Below, piece after piece: positions 23,601-31,199 of a stretch of DNA of 64,000 nucleotides. Source of the DNA: Symbiodinium microadriaticum. Taxonomy: Eukaryota; Sar; Dinophyceae; Suessiales; Symbiodiniaceae. The notes under the pieces are model-generated. The model saw only the letters and a program-made list of their open reading frames with translations. It did not search any database and was not told the origin of the DNA. Location: positions 211,448-275,447 of the forward strand of contig LSRX01000483.1 of NCBI GenBank assembly GCA_001939145.1, read 5' to 3'. The stretch's first letter is position 1. Each line of letters begins with the position of its first letter. A program made the position numbers and the translations under genes.

Positions 23601-24411
23601 AGATCTCCTCCTGGGTCAGGTACCCCCGAGGAAAGACCATGCCATTCCCCATCGTCGTGGGTACCGGTGGTTCCTGCTCCAGCCTGCTCGGAGTAGGTGA
23701 GGTCCTCGAAGTCCCCAATCTCGGCATTGGGGTCGACGGTGATGGTTGAAGAGGAGGAACCGTTGTGCCGCGACCCTTCTTCTTCTTGTCGGAGGTTGGT
23801 TCGTTGTAGTCCTTGGCCTGGTACACGAGCACCTCGTTCCACATGCGAAGGTCCTCCTTGGGGAGCTTGGGCATGTAGATCGTCTCGCCGCAGTCTCGGC
23901 ACGTCGTGTAGGCCCAGGTCTTGTTCGCGCCGGAGGTCTGGTGCCCGTGCCGGCACATCCCCGTGATCTCCAGGATGGGCTTCAGGATCGAGCCCTTTCC
24001 GACCACCTGCGCGCGAGGTCGAAGCACGGGAGCCGCCGAAGTCAGGCGACCTCCCCCGGCCGGGCCGTCGGTGCTCGAGCTTGGCCTCTCCGCTCGGATA
24101 GCCTGCTCTTGCAAGCGAAGATCTCTGGCTCGGTCCTCCAGCCGTCGACGTTGAGCTGCGAGGCGGCGTGCTTGTCGATCTTGTGGATGCAACGTGCATT
24201 GCAACAAGTCCCTCCACAGCTCGCTGGCAGCAAAGTACAGCAATCGCAAGACCAAGCGACGCCACCGACGGTGAGAGCGCGCAGATGCGGCGTTCGGCAT
24301 GAAACACACCGACAGAGTACTCGGCCAGGTTAGCCTGGGGCTTGCCCTTCCAAACCTGGGTTGGACTCGAACCAGAGACGCCGGCAGGAAGTCGAAAACC
24401 TGATTTGGCAA
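17617..24411 (-). CDS. Copia pol polyprotein: integrase, reverse transcriptase, RNase H
   Basis: The open frame runs 2,264 codons; probably only residues from about 65 on are real, since upstream the gag frame is used. Residues 75-110 form an Arg/Gln-rich helix. C-x-x-H/C-x-x-C at 153-174 and a zinc ribbon (C295/296, C298, C319, C322) follow. The integrase zinc finger is H877, H882, C912, C915; its catalytic triad is D942, D1006 and E1042, the last two 35 residues apart (DD35E). A Pro-rich linker holds three 19-residue repeats (about 1355-1412). RT has D1787 and the catalytic VDD at 1888-1890. RNase H shows D2048, E2101 and D2158, and the copia-type WVPGDWMLADPLTKK at 2200-2214. The frame has no internal stop, consistent with a young copy. 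It makes cDNA from element RNA and inserts it in the nuclear genome. Confidence 0.93.
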   Translation of the reverse strand: MPNQVFDFLPASLVRVQPRFGRASPRLTWPSTLSVCFMPNAASARSHRRWRRLVLRLLYFAASELWRDLLQCTLHPQDRQARRLAAQRRRLEDRARDLRLQEQAIRAERPSSSTDGPAGGGRLTSAAPVLRPRAQVVGKGSILKPILEITGMCRHGHQTSGANKTWAYTTCRDCGETIYMPKLPKEDLRMWNEVLVYQAKDYNEPTSDKKKKGRGTTVPPLQPSPSTPMPRLGTSRTSPTPSRLEQEPPVPTTMGNGMVFPRGYLTQEEIFAAQDALLPESEDSPDEEMIESLFCCICKTTSPDLTADPINLDLKVWRCSRCKLLREDWRARGPSQVLATARVDYRRACSRDFGLGWERSRARDPLHWSCPVPDSAGIAEMDALVQAPRTRSMPPLGLELPAVTVQGWVGSVRRLLQEMAVPLETIPLNNNATYVYQGPGPSFPAVSPVVSLAMFGPRHVFSRCERVWEPILVGVAPNEEIHLEVPGNFVVFQEFLPDFVDYVNDAGQSLQQIYVILKGEEKEMLLNHLDRDLDEVTRTFWEVHSEPEADDLAVLFGGLDLAKDAKKRGWHVSVNADLLDGIDLTVSNNRAEVSKKLKEGRPRILVTCPPSASLRPEERLADTRGPPDPLRQRVRFIKEHVTNSLLQFAVEEAVQQVERGGEVVFEQPSASTAWTSPVVQPFLGRREVQLWSSQLVGFELQARERGKSEKMTWAFTADTADVGQVRGLRPGALRNLLGDVNIRNYLGQAKLNQKFPPEAFFNEWFRKAKAEGSFYEKFDHRPVLVQWRPTAVAETGPKHTKFRTTLAVRKGDWKRKWETIEVFASGPCAAQVCDYIVAVTFYMDGLAEDFAASGERAGQTLRPGISHQDWSRLMKCHVNLGHPSAKEFARLLKAAGSKPEVVKFVLEGGLECPGCADRRRPPSRLPSATPRVYDFNTVAGCDVLFLRGVTEQNEVPVINITCFGTLFSQFGIIDEGTSRRSAGLVWRAFLRLWLRCFGCPAYLVMDQGNEFLGKDFQVELERKGIQPIVIDREAPFQNGVTERRGALLKEIYYKSRATLQPRTAEEVEMLVFECSWALQTMSNRSGYSPAQRVFGRNPQLQLDLTGDGGTYDLAPTVDEAMERSAEMRRAARQALVDFDAKLLVSRAANARPRQALTGPDHQFTEGEPVQVYRKDKAGHYNLVGPCVVVVQQGSTVWVSRRGELWRCHQGQVFKMTNIDKQGLETIPKALLRAKERLRFDSEKLGYVDVRVEGLPVETLEPSSSSAAAPPRSENSRAEPEVVESSPLEIYSPSLNSPTEEPESLPLEPVRRGVEEPVLEEQTSGDREVPPQLPQGRPEALGPKPPPQVPQPAVLCSPPPKSTTEQSKKTLEAPPPPKSTTEQSKKTLGAPPPSKSTAEQSKKTPEAPPPSKSSATARGARSKSVPPGPRDEARAEPQVRPEPSGTSSDAKRAKDESGTVRRQLRTWTRVDTYAKRFRTSNRDGPSWNSVVRRVTKNLENDAVLEDITVHDKTNKFLYRELPQGVVAIETVLHYDPDANTNDFVDDLFEVCPVTNFVGTTLDAATQDTAAPTKKVTWMDGVAQMEKRLLETKYDQLSYLKKDTRITSRSRVFGWWCADWANEFGNKALNPVVANSRDLAVFKTLADHDAVYVAEEVYGRYVYLTKKSGKELNERNFSAEERRLFDQAKRAEIQVLLDSEAIELVMEPKEVEALKVQFASRFIPSRFVLTRKQMELGESWKAKARWILLGHHDPDALEVERFAPTPATTTVMLFLQLIASQRYRLTIMDVSSAFGQSIQEDRAQGPLFAYLPPTGIPGVPAHAIIRIKTAVYGLVNAPAAWRKRVRSLLVDLGYKECSFDPCLYVLVYTKTECDEQAEPQGAAGYVLLDVDDFAQGGNSRHQELMERLRTQLRFGKWREVFQSSGDYIGRTIYQGANFEIRVTMRRYIEEKLSPLSLPRARLAQRESDLSAQETTLLRGIGGALLWVGREGRPDVGAACAMAMSWPKTGPTIDHICQANKVVAELKATPEVCVRILPIPLADGMWMAACDAALANAEENKSQGGFLVMFAEKKIMNEEIAKISVNSWKSHRLKRVVKASMGAEALAMDDALAELEWVRAMYTEAVKYDYCLHDLDRYGSQESVITIRLPESDDQSIIVTDARALFDHLQRQSGSSAGQDRRAQVDAAVIAASLRSLACKTSWVPGDWMLADPLTKKLGNSTLLRAILNESRYALSMDGMKALMKEMGIHSKILEAPATTSTKASWQ
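20170..20345 (-). repeat. 57-bp tandem repeat inside the pol linker
   Basis: Three in-frame copies of a 57-bp unit encode PPPKSTTEQSKKTLEA-type 19-residue repeats between integrase and reverse transcriptase. Copies differ at a few bases only. Confidence 0.8.
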
Positions 24412-26320
24412 ACTCAGTGATGTTCACAGCCACGTGCCCGGTGTTCATGCGAACCATGCTCTGGTACACACACAGGTCATTGTATACGATGACAAACTGA
24501 TGCATGTCTATCACTGCTTTCAGCTCGGTGAGCATATGTGCTGGAAGAAGAAAAGGAACTTCACCTGGAACAACTTGTACCTTCAACAAACCACAGCAAC
24601 CTGCCAACCCAATGGGAACATAGGCCACACGAGTTTGTTGCTCCTTGCCACACACACCACGAACTGCTCCACCAGACTCGTTGGACCACTGAACTTGCAA
24701 ACCAAACTTGCGCTTCAAAAGGCTATTGTGTTTGTCTAGTGTGTCCTGACCACAAAGTCCATGCTGAGCTGCAGTGTCTACCAACGCCAAACCATCCATG
24801 CTCTCATGTGCTAGGAAGACATACGACAGGAAGTTCACACGAACATCTGAAGAAGGCGGGCACAAAGCAACCATGTAGTTCGACGAGGCTTCGGGCTCCT
24901 GAGTCACATGGAAAACTGTGCCATCACTGCTCTCTTCGGCAGGCGGCGTCACGAAGAAACCGGCCGAAAACCCGGACATCGAAGTCCTACTTGGCGGCGA
25001 GCCCACAGAGGAGGTACTCGTCGGACTCGTCGGCTTCTTACGCAAAGGGCAATCTCGGCTCCAGTGGCCTACTTGCTTGCAGTTGTGGCACCGCGTCTTC
25101 TTTTGGATATCGGCCAGGGACATCTTCGTCCTGAAGGGTTGCTGGTCTCGCCCGTCCCGGCCGTCACGAAGCCACGGTTTGTCAAAGCCACGACTGGTCC
25201 GGCTTTGCTGCAAAGCTTTTCGGTGCCACTGGTATTTGCCGGCACCCTTGCCTTTGCCTTTGCCCTTGCCCTTGTTACGGTTCATCTCGTAGAAGGTGCT
25301 GCCGAGGTGGTCGTGGACGAGGTCAAGCGCGTCCATCTCGTCAAGCACCTCGGGCAGCTCCTCGGGGAAAACCATCTGCATCTCGCCCTGCACGTCGTCA
25401 TAGGCGACCAGATCGTCGAGGTAGTCGTCGGGCACCTCCGCTCCAAGAGCGTACTGCTCCTGGTCGTCGCCGTCTCCTTCCTGGTCTTCTTCAAAATAGT
25501 GGCGGCGGCCGTGCCCAGGCGGCGCTTCCTCAACCAGGCGGTCGCCAAAGATCTTGCGAATGGCCGGCTCCAGCACCTTAATGTCGATGGAGCCGTTGGT
25601 GACCACCTTCAGGCGCTGCTTCTGGTCCTCGGTGAAGTGGCCATGCTTCAGCACCAGGTGGCCAATCAAGTGCCGTCCAGCTTCGTCTTTGAAGAAATCC
25701 ATGCCAAGGCGGCTCAACTCAGAGAAGGCGATCCTCTTATTGTTCAAGTAGGTCGTGAGAAGTTGCCCTCGATCGCGTCGTCCTCGGAACAGTGCCTCAT
25801 CAAAGGCATCTTCTAGCCGCTGCTCCTTGAGATAGTCGTGGGCCTCCTCGATAATACCGAGGATCGTCTTGTAGCCGGTGTCCTTGGTGATCTCCTCGAC
25901 GGTGAGGTGGCTCAGCAAGCTCGCCAGACGCGAGCCAATCGGCATGCGGTCCATGATCCGCTTGCCTATCATAGCCGGCGGTAATCGAAGCTCTGCCTCT
26001 ATAAGCCAAAGCTTCAAGTTGCGCCAGTAGGTCCTGAAGTGCGTCTCCGGGTGCTGGCCATCCCACTCAGGAGCTGGATCAATCTTGGGAACGTCCCAGC
26101 CCTTGCCAAATCCTTTCCAACCTTGGCTGCGGCTGCTGCTGGCATGTCGTCCAGAGCCGCTACCAGAACCAGGCTGCTCCTGGCTGTCGTCGTAAGCACT
26201 CGCGTTGCCAGCCAGGTCGGGGAAAGTGCGGTAGTCGTCGTCCAGGTCCGCGTCGTCTCCGGGAGGTGCTCTCCCGTAAGTTCCAAACGTCTCCTCCGCA
26301 CCTGAGGTTCTTCGAGACAT
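23432..26320 (-). CDS. Copia Gag with zinc knuckle and aspartic protease
   Basis: The open frame has 962 codons; residues up to about 700 look real and the rest is an out-of-frame shadow of pol. Residues 85-265 form a helical Gag core (for example THFRTYWRNLKLWLIEAELR). An acidic stretch at 277-340 leads into a GKGKGKGKGAGK run (351-362). The nucleocapsid zinc knuckle CHNCKQVGHWSRDC is at 411-424 (CX2CX4HX4C). A retroviral-type protease follows with LVDTAAQHGL at 513-522, where the active site reads D-T-A rather than D-T/S-G. The start MSRRTSGAEE lies about 150 bp inside the 5' LTR. Pol is in the +1 frame relative to this one. Confidence 0.88.
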   Translation of the reverse strand: MSRRTSGAEETFGTYGRAPPGDDADLDDDYRTFPDLAGNASAYDDSQEQPGSGSGSGRHASSSRSQGWKGFGKGWDVPKIDPAPEWDGQHPETHFRTYWRNLKLWLIEAELRLPPAMIGKRIMDRMPIGSRLASLLSHLTVEEITKDTGYKTILGIIEEAHDYLKEQRLEDAFDEALFRGRRDRGQLLTTYLNNKRIAFSELSRLGMDFFKDEAGRHLIGHLVLKHGHFTEDQKQRLKVVTNGSIDIKVLEPAIRKIFGDRLVEEAPPGHGRRHYFEEDQEGDGDDQEQYALGAEVPDDYLDDLVAYDDVQGEMQMVFPEELPEVLDEMDALDLVHDHLGSTFYEMNRNKGKGKGKGKGAGKYQWHRKALQQSRTSRGFDKPWLRDGRDGRDQQPFRTKMSLADIQKKTRCHNCKQVGHWSRDCPLRKKPTSPTSTSSVGSPPSRTSMSGFSAGFFVTPPAEESSDGTVFHVTQEPEASSNYMVALCPPSSDVRVNFLSYVFLAHESMDGLALVDTAAQHGLCGQDTLDKHNSLLKRKFGLQVQWSNESGGAVRGVCGKEQQTRVAYVPIGLAGCCGLLKVQVVPGEVPFLLPAHMLTELKAVIDMHQFVIVYNDLCVYQSMVRMNTGHVAVNITEFAKSGFRLPAGVSGSSPTQVWKGKPQANLAEYSVGVFHAERRICALSPSVASLGLAIAVLCCQRAVEGLVAMHVASTRSTSTPPRSSTSTAGGPSQRSSLARAGYPSGEAKLEHRRPGRGRSPDFGGSRASTSRAGGRKGLDPEAHPGDHGDVPARAPDLRREQDLGLHDVPRLRRDDLHAQAPQGGPSHVERGARVPGQGLQRTNLRQEEEGSRHNGSSSSTITVDPNAEIGDFEDLTYSEQAGAGTTGTHDDGEWHGLSSGVPDPGGDLRGPGRSASRERGLARRGDDREPVLLHLQDNVPGPHGRPDQPRSEGLEVLSVQAVA

Positions 26321-26452
26321 CTCCCTGGTACTTCAGGTAGTTGGTCACAAGCGGGAGAAAAGTTCACGAGGAAACTCGCTAAAAGGTCGGACTTGCACCT
26401 AAGCGTGGGGCGTCCCCCTCGCGGAGCTGCGCAGTAACGGAACCAGGTCGTC

Positions 26453-26469
26453 ACCTGGCTCCGCTACCA
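26453..26469 (-). other. Primer-binding site for initiator tRNA-Met
   Basis: Directly next to the 5' LTR, the minus strand reads TGGTAGCGGAGCCAGGT. This is complementary to a tRNA 3' end ...ACCTGGCTCCGCTACCA. The ACCTGG and terminal ACCA parts match the plant initiator tRNA-Met 3' arm. Copia elements usually prime with initiator tRNA-Met, so this is the expected site, though the tRNA of this organism is not in the window. Confidence 0.8.
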
Positions 26470-26657
26470 TGTAATTCGGCAGCGATCTAAGCCTTTTCGC
26501 AACTGCTTCAACGGCTCAAGGGCCCTTGAAAGGTAAGGCCCGCGGTCACAGCACTCCTGAACATTCACTCGTGGAGAGCTACAGAAGAAAGCGTGTGCAA
26601 GAGACTGCACACATGAACTGTCGGCACTGCCATGGGGTTTTGGGGAGATGCTTCACA
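26470..26657 (-). repeat. 5' long terminal repeat of the copia element
   Basis: 188 bp with TG...CA ends, identical to 17282-17469 except G at 26595. As the 5' LTR of a minus-oriented element it should hold the promoter, but I see no clear TATA-like box. The frame of the interrupted host gene runs about 30 codons into it before a stop at 26567-26565. Confidence 0.93.
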
Positions 26658-26662
26658 GAACT
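26658..26662 (+). repeat. Target-site duplication, right copy (GAACT)
   Basis: Exact repeat of 17277-17281, directly following the CA end of the right LTR. Confidence 0.93.
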
Positions 26663-28112
26663 TATTGATGGCGACGAACTGAGCCATACCCCAATAAAAG
26701 TAGGTGGCGTCAATGCCACAAGTATGCGCTGGCATGAGTGCGCTCCGGTAGAGACGACGATCTTCGATCTTTGTGTTATCCACTTCGGGAAAGCGCACAA
26801 TCACAGTGTTGTGGTACCCCGACTTGAAAATGAGCTGTCCGATGTTGTACTTACTCCCCTTTATTCCCCGGGCCATCACCCTATCGCTGCCCACGAGGGT
26901 CCTCCTGCGAGTCGATCGGACAGCATCTGCTGGCCACGGCGGGGTGGCAGGTGGAAATCTCCAGTCGTTATGAGTGTAAATGCCTGAAAACAAGCGGGAC
27001 CATGGACCAATGGTGAGAACTTCTGGGAGAGGACCTCTGGTCAAATATGCCTTTTCCTGACCAGGCACTATGCGTATGAGCAAGAGAAATGGCTTGACCA
27101 TCGGCACCAACTCGTTAGCAAACAAGTATCTCTCATACTGAAGCCGGGACAAATGCCACCATGTAGGGCCAAACGCCCAGAGTCCAGGCGGAACAACAAA
27201 GTCTATGTTTTTGTCCAACAAATCATCGTGAAGAAAAAACCTGCGACAACAAGTACGCCTGCGGCGTTGGGACTTAAAGTCGAATGTCACGAGGGAGAAG
27301 CGCCATTGCTTCCAAGCCTCAATCATCTTGGTCTTCATCTCCTCGGTGTATTTCTTGTACTGGTCCTTCATCTCTTTCACCATGCGATCGCTCTCTTTTG
27401 ATGTTCCCTGCCATGGGTGCGGCCATGTGTCCTTCAGCAGGGTGATGTTGTGAAGCTGCCGGCGCAAAGACATGGCAAGGGTCACAGCAGCAATGTAAGT
27501 CGGAATCCCTTGCGCTCGTGATTTGTTGCGGGGAAGTTGGGAGCCACCGTCCAGGATCGTGTTGCGAGCTGTATTAGCAGAACCCCATGCCTGCCGCAGG
27601 CTTGATTCCGCTCGGAACCAAGCGTCTTCAGGAAAGACAGGTGGACGCCGGAAGGGCCGAAAAGTAAAGTTCTTCGCCTCCTCGACTGCTGCCAGTAGCT
27701 TCGCAGATGCTGGCTCGTAATCCTTCTCGAGGATGTCTTTGGCTGTGTCGAGATGTGCTTGTGCTAAGTCACGCACCAAGGCTGCTTCTTGCTCGCCAAC
27801 ATATTTCACCGTCCATTCCATCACGATCTTTAACAAGGCTTCCTCCCTATTGGTTCCAGGTGGCGGAAAGAAGATCGATATGAACAGACTGACAAACTCA
27901 CCCAGAATTCCACCCACAACCATTTCGGCAATCTTGGCCGTAATCAGCTTGGTTCCTAGAGCATAGATCTGATCCTTGTATGACTCCATCCAGCGATCAT
28001 CGTAGTTGAAAGGATCTAGCTCCGCAGTCTTTGCCGTTGCATTCAACGTGAGAACGCATGACGCGTCGTCCGCAGAAACAGGCACAAGCAAGAATAGCAT
28101 CTTTTTAAGCAT
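26658..28112 (-). pseudogene. 5' coding piece of a secreted protein gene interrupted by copia insertion
   Basis: The frame is open back to 28193, but the likely start is the ATG at 28112, because it opens a signal peptide (MLKKMLFLLVPVSA, then an acidic mature end). From there 485 codons reach the insertion point. Residues of the mature N-terminal third form long helices with a hydrophobic segment (GGILGEFVSLFISIFFPPPG) and a second helical pair further on. This is followed by a Trp/Tyr-rich, probably beta-rich C-terminal part. The helical-bundle-then-beta layout recalls three-domain pore-forming delta-endotoxins, but this is a by-eye likeness with low certainty; otherwise the protein is unrecognised. 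The insertion removes the last 73 residues and adds about 30 LTR-encoded ones. No introns are seen in this piece. Confidence 0.75.
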
Positions 28113-28199
28113 GGCGAAGTCCTTCTGAAGCTGCGAAAGAAGCTCAAAGTGCCGACAGACTGCGGTGTGTTCTGGACATCCTTTACGGTGCACTCACTC

Positions 28200-29960
28200 C
28201 AACCTTCGGTTCCTAGTCATACCATCGCGTCAATCTACCTGAAAGCGATAAAAGAGAAGACCCGGAGTGAAGCACAGTGTGCCACAGGACTGCCTGCTGC
28301 TCAGCCGATGCAGTTGCCGGAGGAGCCACCGGGGCCGGAGATGGGCAGCAGGTGGCTTCAATCTGTCACGACAAAGGACTGCTTGAAACGAGGCCCGCCG
28401 CACTGTCACGAGCTACACCCAATGCAGATTCAGACTGCGATCATGTGCAACCCAAGGGCAGACTGTCGCAAAACCAGACTGACCCGCGTGCGGAAACCTT
28501 GGCGTTTGTGGCCGCTGTACCAGAGACTGCTATTTGCAGAACGTTGCCATGCTTCTGATGCGCCAAGCTGCGCCAAAGTAGCTCCCTCGCTCTACACTGC
28601 AGCTCGTTGCTGACCACATCCTCCCAGAAGGCCTGGCACACAGCCAAGACCATAGCGAGCATTGACACGAGGAGATCCTTCTCTTTGCCTGCTGAGTGTT
28701 CTCAGGCAAACAGAGCCGCCGCCTGACGGTCGTCCGCCCGGCTCACAGCAAGATGTACACGACAGATTGCATGTGTGGCCTGTATGCCTCTTTCTCAGAC
28801 TCATTCTCCAGGAAGTGCACCTTGTTTTAGCAACATGTATCAACCAATGTCCAGCCGGCTGACAAAGAAGCTCCTCCGCTGATTCATCACTAGCGACTGA
28901 GATGCAAGCAAGCCCCAGCTGCCGCTGCAGGAAGCTGAGAGCCCCTCCCGCCGAGGTCCACTCCCGCGTGAAGCTTGCTTTGTCTGGCAGCGCAGGACTC
29001 TGCGACAGGCATCGAGCATTGACATGGTGGCCTCCGTGCGAGAGCAGGCTGCGAACTCGACCTGCGGCTTTCCCGAAGTTGCCCTCCTGCGCCACAAGAC
29101 ACCCCTGGGCCCTTCAAGTGATGGGTTCGATACCGCCTCATCCGGAAAGCTAGGTCAGTTAGTCAGCTAGTCCTCCAACTTTGCAATGGCACGCCGCAGC
29201 TTCTCTGCCTGACAAGTCGAGCAGTCTGTGATCGTATCAAGAACACCGGTTTGCAACTGGTTCCATGGTGCTTGAAATGCGGGCTCGTGTTTTCGGACAG
29301 GTGTCAGCCGTGTTGGTTTAGTCATCCGTCCAACAACAATTAGTCATTTGCAAATTCCTGAGGTGCCAATGGTCTTCTGCTCTCTCCTCTCCGGCTGAAC
29401 TCGCCTTCTTCACGAAAGGCGCCCCGGCTTGGAGCGTGAAATCCACGGGCACGGCCCAGCCGCGCTGGCTTTCGACCGTGTAAACACCTGCATGCACAGA
29501 CGGAGCAGAACTGTGGCACGGCAGTGAGGGATGGGCATTGGTGGCATTGGTATGTTATATATTTTATATAATATGTAATACATAGTATATATCATATATT
29601 ATATACTATATAATATATATTATATTAGTGAATCACTACCAAAAACCTGCGGCCCCCGAATCACAAAATGCGTAGTCCGCGAAAGGGACTCTCGCGGAAG
29701 CCAAGATAGCGGGTCGTAGAGCGGTAACCCCAACAGTGAAGGTCATACTGATAGTCTCATTCGCCATATCGGACCATGGATCAGATAGCAGATAGCGATG
29801 TACTCAAGGCGATGGTTGTCCAAAGTCACCAGTCTCGAAGCTGTCTCGAGAGGCTTTCGGCTGACTGCAGGGGCCTGGTATCTCCGTATCCATACCACCA
29901 GTACGAGCATGTTAGTCACTTAGTCGCTTTCCAAAGGAAGGGTCTTGATTCGGGCTGACA
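28200..29960. other. Non-coding or unrecognised stretch
   Basis: A minus-strand helical frame at about 28640-28500 (LQCRARELLWRSLAHQKHGN) could be a small exon, but nothing supports it further. The remainder shows no motifs apart from the AT-rich tract at 29551-29627. Confidence 0.25.
29551..29627. repeat. AT-only tract of alternating TATA words
   Basis: About 77 bp almost purely A and T, rich in self-complementary TATATAATAT words, in DNA of otherwise balanced or GC-leaning composition. It is likely a degenerate (TA)n microsatellite able to form cruciforms. Confidence 0.7.
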
Positions 29961-29972
29961 GTGGTTAGCAGG

Positions 29973-30120
29973 TTAGCCCTGCAGTTCCACGCCTGTCAAA
30001 ATCACGACGTCAGCTCCTGTGGCGACGCCGGACAGCACCTTCCGGAAGCGCAGGGCTTCGCTTTGCCACGAGGCAAGAACAGAGTAGCCGAGGGTTCGGT
30101 CCACGAGAAACATGGGAGCC
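29973..30120 (-). CDS. Possible exon of an unknown protein (TraB-like?)
   Basis: The minus strand reads PMFLVDRTLGYSVLASWQSE, then FRKVLSGVATGADVVILTGV, to a stop at 29975-29973. The LVDR...W pattern is reminiscent of TraB/PrgY-like proteins, but only this one exon was found and the likeness is weak. Confidence 0.25.
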
Positions 30121-30949
30121 CGAAGCCTCGGCGAGCTTCTGGAACCGGCCATTGAAAACCTCCGTCCCCTGGAAGAGCACCTGCAAGGAATAGTCGGGTC
30201 AAATGCGTTGCGCAGATTTGTGCAGCTTGGGCAGCCAAGGCCAGGGCCTTCGCATGAATGATCCGCGCTTTTCGACAGAGGCTTTCGACCATCTGGCAGC
30301 GGTCAGGCAAAGGCCAATGCATCTTGAGTCAGCCGTCAGCTCTTCGAAGTGCTGCAAAGCAGAGTTATTAAAGATGACCAGACAGCTCAACTTCATTCAC
30401 TCAGCTCCACGCCGCATAAAGTTGGCGCACGTCTTCCGGCGCAATTTGTTTGGAAGCTTCGGATTTCCTCCGCTGGTCTTCGATCTTGCTTGGCCGAACA
30501 ATCGCTTTATGCCTTTGCCGCGGCACTTCTGCAAAAATATTAAGTCGACATCCACGAGATATTCCACCTCAGCTGCACTGCCAGCGCTCCACACACAAAC
30601 ATGCAGCAACATGCATCAGAAATGCGTTCCAGGCAGCAGTTCTGTGGTGCATCCAGGACTTCCCAAGAATTGAAGCTACAAGTGACAAGGCTAAACAAGG
30701 CTTGCAGAATGCCGAAAGCCACCAGCAGGAAGTCACAGAAGACTCCGTCACGCTCCGTCCTTTAACCCATCAGCCGAGAAACATTTTCTGGAAGGCTTCG
30801 GCGCAAAAAAGTATATCCAGGCCAATGCTGTTCATGCTCTGCGCCCAAGGACCTTGCCCGCATCTCCAACAATCTACCGATGCCCGAGAATGCACACGAA
30901 ATGCGCCGTCACTGCAGCAAATCACTGCAAGCACGCGATAGTTCGGGCG

Positions 30950-31112
30950 AGAAACTGCAGCTGCATCCAGACTTTCTCCCTGCTGGGGTATTGAATTGCC
31001 TCCAGTCAGACAGGAAAGGCCGAAAGGCCTGGACCGTGGTCGCTGCCGGCTCCGAACCGCAAGCCCAAGGAGCCTTAAGGATGTCCTCCAGGCTCGTGGA
31101 GCTCATCGTCAC
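30950..31112 (-). CDS. Possible exon, unknown function
   Basis: The minus-strand frame includes TSLEDILKAPWACGSEPAAT and AFRPFLSDWRQFNTP, with protein-like composition and a methionine near its start. No family is recognised. An overlapping frame continues at 31278-31075. Confidence 0.22.
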
Positions 31113-31199
31113 AGACCCAGTCCCAGCTCACATCAGAGGGTCCGTTGTGAGGTGATTCGCTGCTTGCGATGACAAGGAGGGGTCGTTGTGGTTCTTTCT

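Larger units (their letters stand above)
17282..26657 (-). mobile_element. Near-complete Ty1/copia LTR retrotransposon, recent insertion
   Basis: The 9,376-bp element is in minus orientation. Order from its 5' end: LTR, a tRNA primer-binding site, a gag-protease frame (26320-23432), an overlapping pol frame (24411-17617) with integrase before reverse transcriptase and RNase H (copia order), and the 3' LTR. LTR identity is 187/188 and the 5-bp target duplication is exact. All catalytic motifs of integrase, RT and RNase H look intact. Together these point to a very recent insertion that may still be able to move or was until lately. It sits inside the coding sequence of a host gene. Confidence 0.95.

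Noticed and set aside
24908-25816. Plus-strand 302-codon open frame
   Set aside because: Antisense shadow of the copia Gag frame, with low-complexity Val/Ala/Leu runs mirroring acidic and Lys/Gly codons.
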